NCBI GenBank assembly: GCA_016711225.1
Contig: JADJTK010000029.1
Span: forward strand, 9,608 to 73,607
Source of the DNA: Opitutaceae bacterium
GTDB lineage: Bacteria > Verrucomicrobiota > Verrucomicrobiia > Opitutales > Opitutaceae
DNA: 64,000 bases
Direction: 5' to 3'
Shown here: positions 59,302 through 64,000 of the stretch, in pieces
Layout of the letters: each line of letters opens with the position of its first letter
Position numbering within the stretch: the stretch's first letter is position 1
The notes under the pieces: generated by a model
What the model was told of the DNA's origin: nothing
The model's input: only the letters and a program-made list of their open reading frames with translations
Database searches by the model: none
Program-made: the position numbers and the translations under genes

Positions 59302-60805
59302 ATGAAAACGCTTCACCCCCGCTTCCGCCACACTCTCGCCCTCGGCGCCGCACTCGGCGTGCTCGCCACGCTCGCGGCCAACCCGCCCACCGCCACCGCT
59401 CCCGCACCCGCCCCGGAGAAGAAGATCGAGCGCGCCGAGGACATCACCACCGAGGACATTGTCCGTGAGCTCGATGGCATCAGCCCCTACGAGCAGCCCG
59501 CGCTGCCGTTGAAGAAGAACAAGAACTACGCCTCCTCCTCCTCCGACGTCGAACCCTACGGCGGCGTCAAACCCTACAAGGAGCACTTCCTCGTCCAGAT
59601 GGAGTACACCGGCGCCGGTCGCGCCATCCCCGAACCCGAGCAGCTCGACTCCGTCAAGATCGGCTTCCTCGGCCCCATCGAGCCCACGGTCTCCGTCGCC
59701 ACCGGTGGAAAGAGCCACAACGAGGAAGTGATGGGCATCGCCATGATGCGCGGCGCCCGCCTCGCCATCGAGCAGGCCAACGAGCAGGGCGGCTACCGCG
59801 CCCGCAACATTCCCTTCGAACTCGCGGTGCGTAACGACAACGCCCTCTGGGGCGCCTCCGGCTCCGAGGTCGTCCACCTTGCCTACAAGGACAACGTCTG
59901 GGCGATCATCGGCGGCATCGACGGCGCCAATACCCACATCGCCATCCGAGTCGCCCTCAAGATCGAGATTCCGTGGATGACCCCCGGCGACCTCGACCCC
60001 ACCTACATCGAGACCAACATCCCCTGGGTCATGCGCTGCATCGGCGATGATCGGCAACTCAACTACATCCTCGTCGACTACGCCCTGCGCAAGATGGGCT
60101 ACCAAGCGCCCCTGCATCATCCGCGCCTCCAGCCGCTACGGCCGCTTCGGCGTGCGCGAGATCCGCGACGGCTGCCGCCGCCTCGGCACCCCCAGCGTGA
60201 TCGAGATGGCCTTCAAGGACGGCGCCACCAATTTCGACCTGCAGCTCGACCGCATCGCCGAGTACCAGCCCGACGTCCTCTTCCACTGGGGCAACGGCGA
60301 CGACGCCGCCCGCGTCCTGAACGCCATCCGCGCCCGCGGCTGGAAACAGCCCTTCCTCACCTGCGATCGCGCCGTCACCGACGAGTTCGTGCAAATCGCC
60401 GGCGCCAACGCCGAGGGCGTCATCGCCGGCTACCCGTGGAACCCCGAGCGCCAGGACCCCAAGTTCGACGCCTTCCGCGCGGCGTTCAAAGCCCGCTGGG
60501 GCGTCGAAGCCGACACCTACGCCGCTCACTCCTACGACGGCGCCAACATGCTCATCTGGGCCATCCAGACCGTCGGCCTCAACCGCGCCAAGATCCGCGA
60601 CGTGCTCGCCTACCGCTCCGAAGCCTTCCCGGGCGTGACGGGCGACATCCCGCTCAGCTCCGCCATGGACGACGCCGGCGAAGTCTTCCTCGCGATCCGC
60701 GAAGGCGGCAAATGGGTCTTCCGCTCACGCGAGGAGCTCGGCATCTCGCGCGGAAAGGTCATCGAGCAAACCCGCCGCGAGCGCGAAGTCACCAGCGCCA
60801 AGTGA
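59302..60805 (+). CDS. LIV-type periplasmic ligand-binding protein (one frame change)
   Basis: About 500 residues with a signal peptide (LALGAALGVLATLAANPPTA), then a 100-residue linker and a type I periplasmic binding fold (VKIGFLGPIEPTVSVATGGK, MRGARLAIEQANEQGGYRAR, WAIIGGIDGANTHIAIRVAL, AHSYDGANMLIWAIQTVGLN). A run of four C at 60109-60112 has one base too many; removing it joins YALRKMGYQ to CIIRASSRYGRFGVREIRDG. Family members bind amino acids, amides or aromatic acids for ABC import. No permease or ATPase gene is nearby, so it may act as a periplasmic sensor or carrier for the redox proteins upstream. The ligand is unknown. Confidence 0.85.
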
Positions 60806-60840
60806 GCCCGTCGCCGGTGCGCCCCCGCGACATCTTCCGT

Positions 60841-60860
60841 GTAGGAGCCTGCTTGCAGGC
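60841..60860 (+). repeat. GTAG-headed palindromic repeat
   Basis: GTAG at 60841-60844 precedes the stem GCCTGC-TT-GCAGGC (60847-60860). It resembles the GTAGGAGC..GCTTGC-type REPs of Pseudomonas. It lies in the N-terminal coding region of the broken binding-protein gene. Confidence 0.65.
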
Positions 60861-60868
60861 GATCCGTG

Positions 60869-60893
60869 GTAGGGACGTTTCTCCAAAACGTCC
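60869..60893 (+). repeat. GTAG-headed palindromic repeat, second stem type
   Basis: GTAG at 60869-60872 precedes GGACGTTT (60873-60880) paired with AAACGTCC (60886-60893), loop CTCCA. It is immediately downstream of the 60841 unit. The different stem implies a different repeat family. Confidence 0.65.
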
Positions 60894-61177
60894 GCCCGTA
60901 CCCCGCCTCCCCTCTCTGCACTCCGCACTCCGCATTCCGCAATGGGCCGCGGCCGCACTCCTCGCGCTCGCCGGCGCCGCCGCCATCCGCGCCGACGAAC
61001 CGTACCGTAATCTCCGCGACACCAACCTCGAATACCACGGACCGGCCGAGGAGTTCGCCAACCTCACTGAACTCCGCCTCGGCTGGTTCGGCCCGAGCGA
61101 CCCCGCCGATCCGCTTGCCGGCGACGCTTGGTTCGCCGCCACCCTCGCCATCAACGAGGCCAATGCCGCCGCATCCC

Positions 61178-61197
61178 GTAGCGGAACGCCTTGCAGC
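61178..61197 (+). repeat. Decayed GTAG-headed repeat
   Basis: GTAG at 61178-61181 is followed by CGGAACGCCTTGC, a left arm whose right arm is degenerate. It marks the left border of the filler that splits the binding-protein gene. Confidence 0.4.
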
Positions 61198-61218
61198 CCG
61201 CCCGATTCATCTCCGGGT

Positions 61219-61286
61219 GGTGGGGCGGGCTTCACGCCCGCCATCGAACCGAGAGCCGAACTGGCGGGCGTAAAGCCCGCCCCACC
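61219..61286. repeat. Pair of inverted GGTGGGGCGGGC palindromes (BIME-like)
   Basis: GGTGGGGCGGGCTT (61219-61232) is the exact complement of AAGCCCGCCCCACC (61273-61286), and each end carries its own small GGCGGGC/GCCCGCC hairpin. Two units in opposite orientation make a composite element like the bacterial interspersed mosaic elements. The same unit occurs at 47731. Confidence 0.65.
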
Positions 61287-61746
61287 ATCGAGAATCACGA
61301 TCCACCAGGCGCAGCGTTCCGATTGTACCGGCGAGCTTGTTTCCACGCTGTCCCCGCCCTCGACTCTCGACGCTCGACCCTCGACAGACGCAACGCGTCT
61401 CTCGACTCCTCCCTCTCTCCCCTTTCGCCTCGTGCCCTGCTGGGCCCCGATCCCTGGCGCGCGGGCGTCTCGTTGCTCGCCCGCATGGTCTACGACGAGA
61501 ACCCCTCGCGCTCGGCTCGGTCGACTCCGCCTCGACCCACCTCGCCGAGCAGATTGTCGCCAAAGGCGCAGTTACCGCTCGTGAGCCCCTTCACCACCGA
61601 CAAGTCGCTCACGCTCGCCGGCGTCGCGTGGATGTTCACCTGCGCGCCCTCCGACGCCGCGATCGCCCGCACGCTAGTCGACGCCGTGCTCGCCGCGCCC
61701 CGGTGGCCCGAAACCGGAACGCCGGCGTTCCGTCGTTCCGCCATGG

Positions 61747-61764
61747 GGCGGGTACACGCCCGCC
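61747..61764. repeat. GGCGGG-type palindrome, variant copy
   Basis: GGCGGG-TACACG-CCCGCC follows CCATG. It is preceded at about 61721-61736 by a second palindrome, CGGAACGCCGGCGTTCCG. Both lie in filler inside the broken binding-protein gene. Confidence 0.5.
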
Positions 61765-62541
61765 AGTCCGTCCTCCGCCGGGATGGCTTTCCGCTCGTCG
61801 GTTCGCCCGTCCGGCGACTTCCGCCGCCAATCCGAAACCGAAACCCGAAACTCGAAGCCCAAACCACTCCTTCTCCTCCTCTCCACCACCGACCTGGTCG
61901 CGCCTGACCCGCCCGTGAGGTCATGCGCGAGTTCTCGTTACGGAAGCGCCTGCCCGACTCCCGCTGAGCTCACCCAATCTGGCGTTCCCGCCACAGGTGC
62001 TCGAAGCGTTCAAACAGGCCGCGCCGGCGCATCGTCCTCATCGTGGCCAACGCGGAGGACTCGGCACGTTGGTTGATTGCGCTGCGCGAACATCTCCGCG
62101 GCCGTCCGCCGGCCGGCGCCGCCGCCCCGGTCTTCTTCCGGGTCGCACTCCCTGGGCGCTCTCCGGTTCCGCGAGCTCGCCGGTCCCGTTGCTGAAGGGT
62201 GTCCAGTTTCCGCTCTGTGGAATCCAGACACCGCCGAGCCCGCGAGCGACTCCTTCATCGAGCGTTTCCGCGCCGCCCGTGGCCACGCACCGGACTACAC
62301 CGCCGTCTACACGTACGACGCCACCCGCCTGCTCGTCGCCGCCATCCGCCGCGCCGGCCCTGGCGCCTCGTGCGTATCCGTGAGTCCGCTTTTCGGACTC
62401 TCTCCCTGGGCCGGCCTCGGCGGCGGTGTATTTCCGACGGCACCGGCCAAAACACGCGCGCAGCGCCCTCGCCTGGGCACGATCCACAACGGCGCCGTCA
62501 CGCCGATGCTTCAGTCCTCTTTCTCAACCTCGCCTTTCCCC

Positions 62542-62605
62542 GTAGCGGGACGTTTCCCCTTCCGCCCTCCGCCTTCCGTCGTAGCTGGACGGCGCAGCCG
62601 TTCAG
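62542..62605 (+). repeat. Two GTAG-headed repeats at the end of the broken gene
   Basis: GTAG at 62542-62545 is followed by CGGGACGTTTCC, which lacks its right arm. GTAG at 62581-62584 is followed by a 9-bp stem CTGGACGGC / GCCGTTCAG (62585-62593 and 62597-62605; one G-U pair). They separate the binding-protein remnant from the glycosidase-like gene. Confidence 0.6.
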
Positions 62606-62690
62606 CCCTCCGCTCTCCTCCGACCGTCTCCGCTTCTTGTCACTTGATTCCTGTTACTTGTCACTTTTCCGCCGCCTCCACCCTTTCCCC

Positions 62691-64000
62691 ATGAAACACC
62701 CCCGACTGTTTCCCGCCCTGCTCGCCGCCCCTCGCCGCGTTCGCCTCGGCCACGGCGCTTTCCGCAGCTCCGAAGGTCGAACTCGCCGCCCCGACCGCCC
62801 CGGTCGCCGCCTACGACTTCGCCGAGATCTCGCTGAGCGTCACCGGCTCCGAGGCGAAGAACCCTTTCACCGACGCCTCCGTCACCGGCACCTTCGGCCT
62901 GCCCGGGGCGACACCGGTCGCCGTCGAGGGCTTCTGCGACTCAGCTGACGGCCGCACCTTCCGTATCCGGTTCATGCCTGCGAAGCCCGGCACCTACGAC
63001 TTCAAGATCACGTACCGCGAAGGCGCCTTCGCGCACAAGCGCTCACCGGCTCATTCACCGCCACCGACGCCAAGCGCAAGGGCGTGCTCCGCATCGACCC
63101 CGAGTTCCCCGCGCACTTCCAATGGGAGGGCACCAAGGAGCGCTTCTTCTGGAACGGCGCCACCGCCTTCGGGCTCGCCGGTTGGGACGACGACACGATC
63201 CGCGACATCCTAGCCCGCTTCGACCGGCTCAAGGTCACCCGGGTGCGCGCCGCGCTGAACGGCAGAGTAACAAACGCTCCCACCCCGGACACTGCGGCAT
63301 CACCGTCCAACAACCTCTCCTTCCGCCTTGAGCCCTGGGTCGCTCGCAATCCAGCCGGCCTCGAGCAACCCGACTTCGACGTCACCCGCTTCAACCCGGC
63401 CTACTGGCAGAAATGGGAACGCCTCCTCCAGGAAGCCCGCAGCCGCGACATGGTCGTCTCCATCGTCTTCTATGTCGACGGCGCGCGCCCGGGCGCCGAC
63501 CCCTTCGGCCCGGCCGGCATGGGCGGTGCCGACGAGCAACGCTATTTCCGCTACGCCGTCGCCCGCCTCGGCGCCTTCGCCAACGTCACCTGGGATCTCG
63601 CCCGGGAGTACCAGACCTTCCGCGACGACGCGTGGGCGACGAAGATGGGCACCCTCCTCAAGGAGTCCGACCCCTACCGCCACCTGACCTCCGTCCAGGG
63701 CGGCACCGGTTTCCCTTTCCGCCAGACCCGCTGGGCCGACTTCGCGCTCCACACCGGTGCCGACGAACAAGGCGGCTACGCCTTCATGCTGGCCCAGCGC
63801 CGCCAGCAGGAAGCCACCGGACGGATCATCCCGCAGGCAAATGAAGATTACGGTTACGAAGACCATTACCCGCAAGGCGCTGCCGCGCTCCAACCGCCCG
63901 CCCGCGATGCCGCCAGCCGCCTGCGTCTCGCCTGGCAGATCGCGCTTGCCGGCGGCTACCAGACCACCGGCGAACGCGCCGACGGCCTCGGAGGCTGGAT
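62691..64000 (+). CDS. Putative exported glycoside hydrolase (DUF5060/DUF4038-type), 3' end outside window
   Basis: From ATG 62691 (MKHPRLFPALLA) the protein crosses to another frame near 62735 and returns near 63047. Joined, it reads a signal peptide (LAAFASATALSAAPKVELAA), a DUF5060-like beta-sandwich (YDFAEISLSVTGSEAKNPFT, MPAKPGTYDFKITYREGAFA), then a TIM-barrel start (RFFWNGATAFGLAGWDDDTI, ILARFDRLKVTRVRAAL). Further on are VTWDLAREYQTFRDD, HTGADEQGGYAFMLAQRRQQ and QANEDYGYEDHYPQG. This plan is typical of secreted DUF5060-DUF4038 enzymes acting on plant or algal polysaccharide side chains. Substrate is unknown. The gene runs off the right edge. Confidence 0.72.

Larger units (their letters stand above)
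60802..62540 (+). pseudogene. Second LIV-type binding protein, broken and filled with palindromic repeats
   Basis: A GTG at 60802 overlaps the upstream stop. In-frame pieces show a signal peptide (WAAAALLALAGAAAIRADEP) and a binding-fold start (LTELRLGWFGPSDPADPLAG, WFAATLAINEANAAA). In other frames come DPWRAGVSLLARMVYDENP, SVDSASTHLAEQIVAK and QLPLVSPFTTDKSLTLAGVA, and last ELAGPVAEGCPVSALWNPDT with IERFRAARGHAPDYTAVYTY. At least four frame changes are needed, and non-coding filler with palindromes interrupts the order at about 61170-61420 and 61720-61880. It is a paralogue of the gene upstream. Assembly errors may add to the damage, but the repeat insertions look genuine. Confidence 0.75.

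Overview
The window is high-GC, densely coding bacterial DNA. It most resembles a member of the Verrucomicrobiota, probably Opitutaceae. This is inferred from gene content: an NdvB-like giant glucan synthase, secreted ASPIC/UnbV-FG-GAP proteins, HzsA-related and multihaem proteins, and a DUF5060/DUF4038-type glycosidase. Few Shine-Dalgarno sites are visible, and GTAG-headed palindromic repeats sit between and inside genes. No rRNA, tRNA, CRISPR array, transposase or phage gene was recognised.

Layout. 0-5.2 kb: a broken AbiE-type toxin-antitoxin module lies between two copies of the 5' end of an NtrY-like kinase gene, followed by glyA and repeat-rich intergenic DNA. 5.2-10.7 kb (minus): FkbM methyltransferase, uridine kinase, and a secreted 12-blade NHL-repeat protein. 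10.8-21.2 kb: an export/exopolysaccharide locus. A cyclic-peptide-type ABC exporter diverges from a tightly coupled plus-strand operon encoding a TagA/WecB glycosyltransferase-STAS fusion, a GT4 glycosyltransferase, a receiver-histidine kinase, a NarL-type regulator, a Wzz-pseudokinase-Wza fusion and a second Wza lipoprotein. 21.8-30.4 kb (minus): a ~2,880-residue NdvB-like cyclic beta-glucan synthase. 30.7-39.2 kb (minus): a small membrane protein, a P1B ATPase, fumC, two response regulators with two micro-proteins, and a coupled radical SAM / asparagine-synthase-like pair. 39.5-62.5 kb (plus): a large exported redox cluster. It holds a membrane b-type-like/pentahaem/TPR protein, four FG-GAP/ASPIC proteins, an HzsA-related protein, a YVTN-propeller multihaem cytochrome, a two-component-type propeller protein, and two LIV-type binding proteins without a permease, the second degraded and full of palindromic repeats. 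62.7 kb to the edge: a partial glycoside hydrolase-like gene.

How it fits together. Two cell-surface programmes dominate. One is polysaccharide (and perhaps peptide) synthesis and export with its own two-component system. The other is a periplasmic/extracytoplasmic electron-transfer and ligand-binding system whose substrate cannot be read from sequence. That cluster is the best candidate for an undescribed system. The coupled AsnB-like/radical SAM pair that diverges from it is the second.

Caution: at least ten otherwise intact genes carry a single +1 or -1 frame change, several in short G or C runs. This density looks more like residual indel error in the assembly than biology. Genes are therefore annotated across their frame changes, with the approximate site stated.
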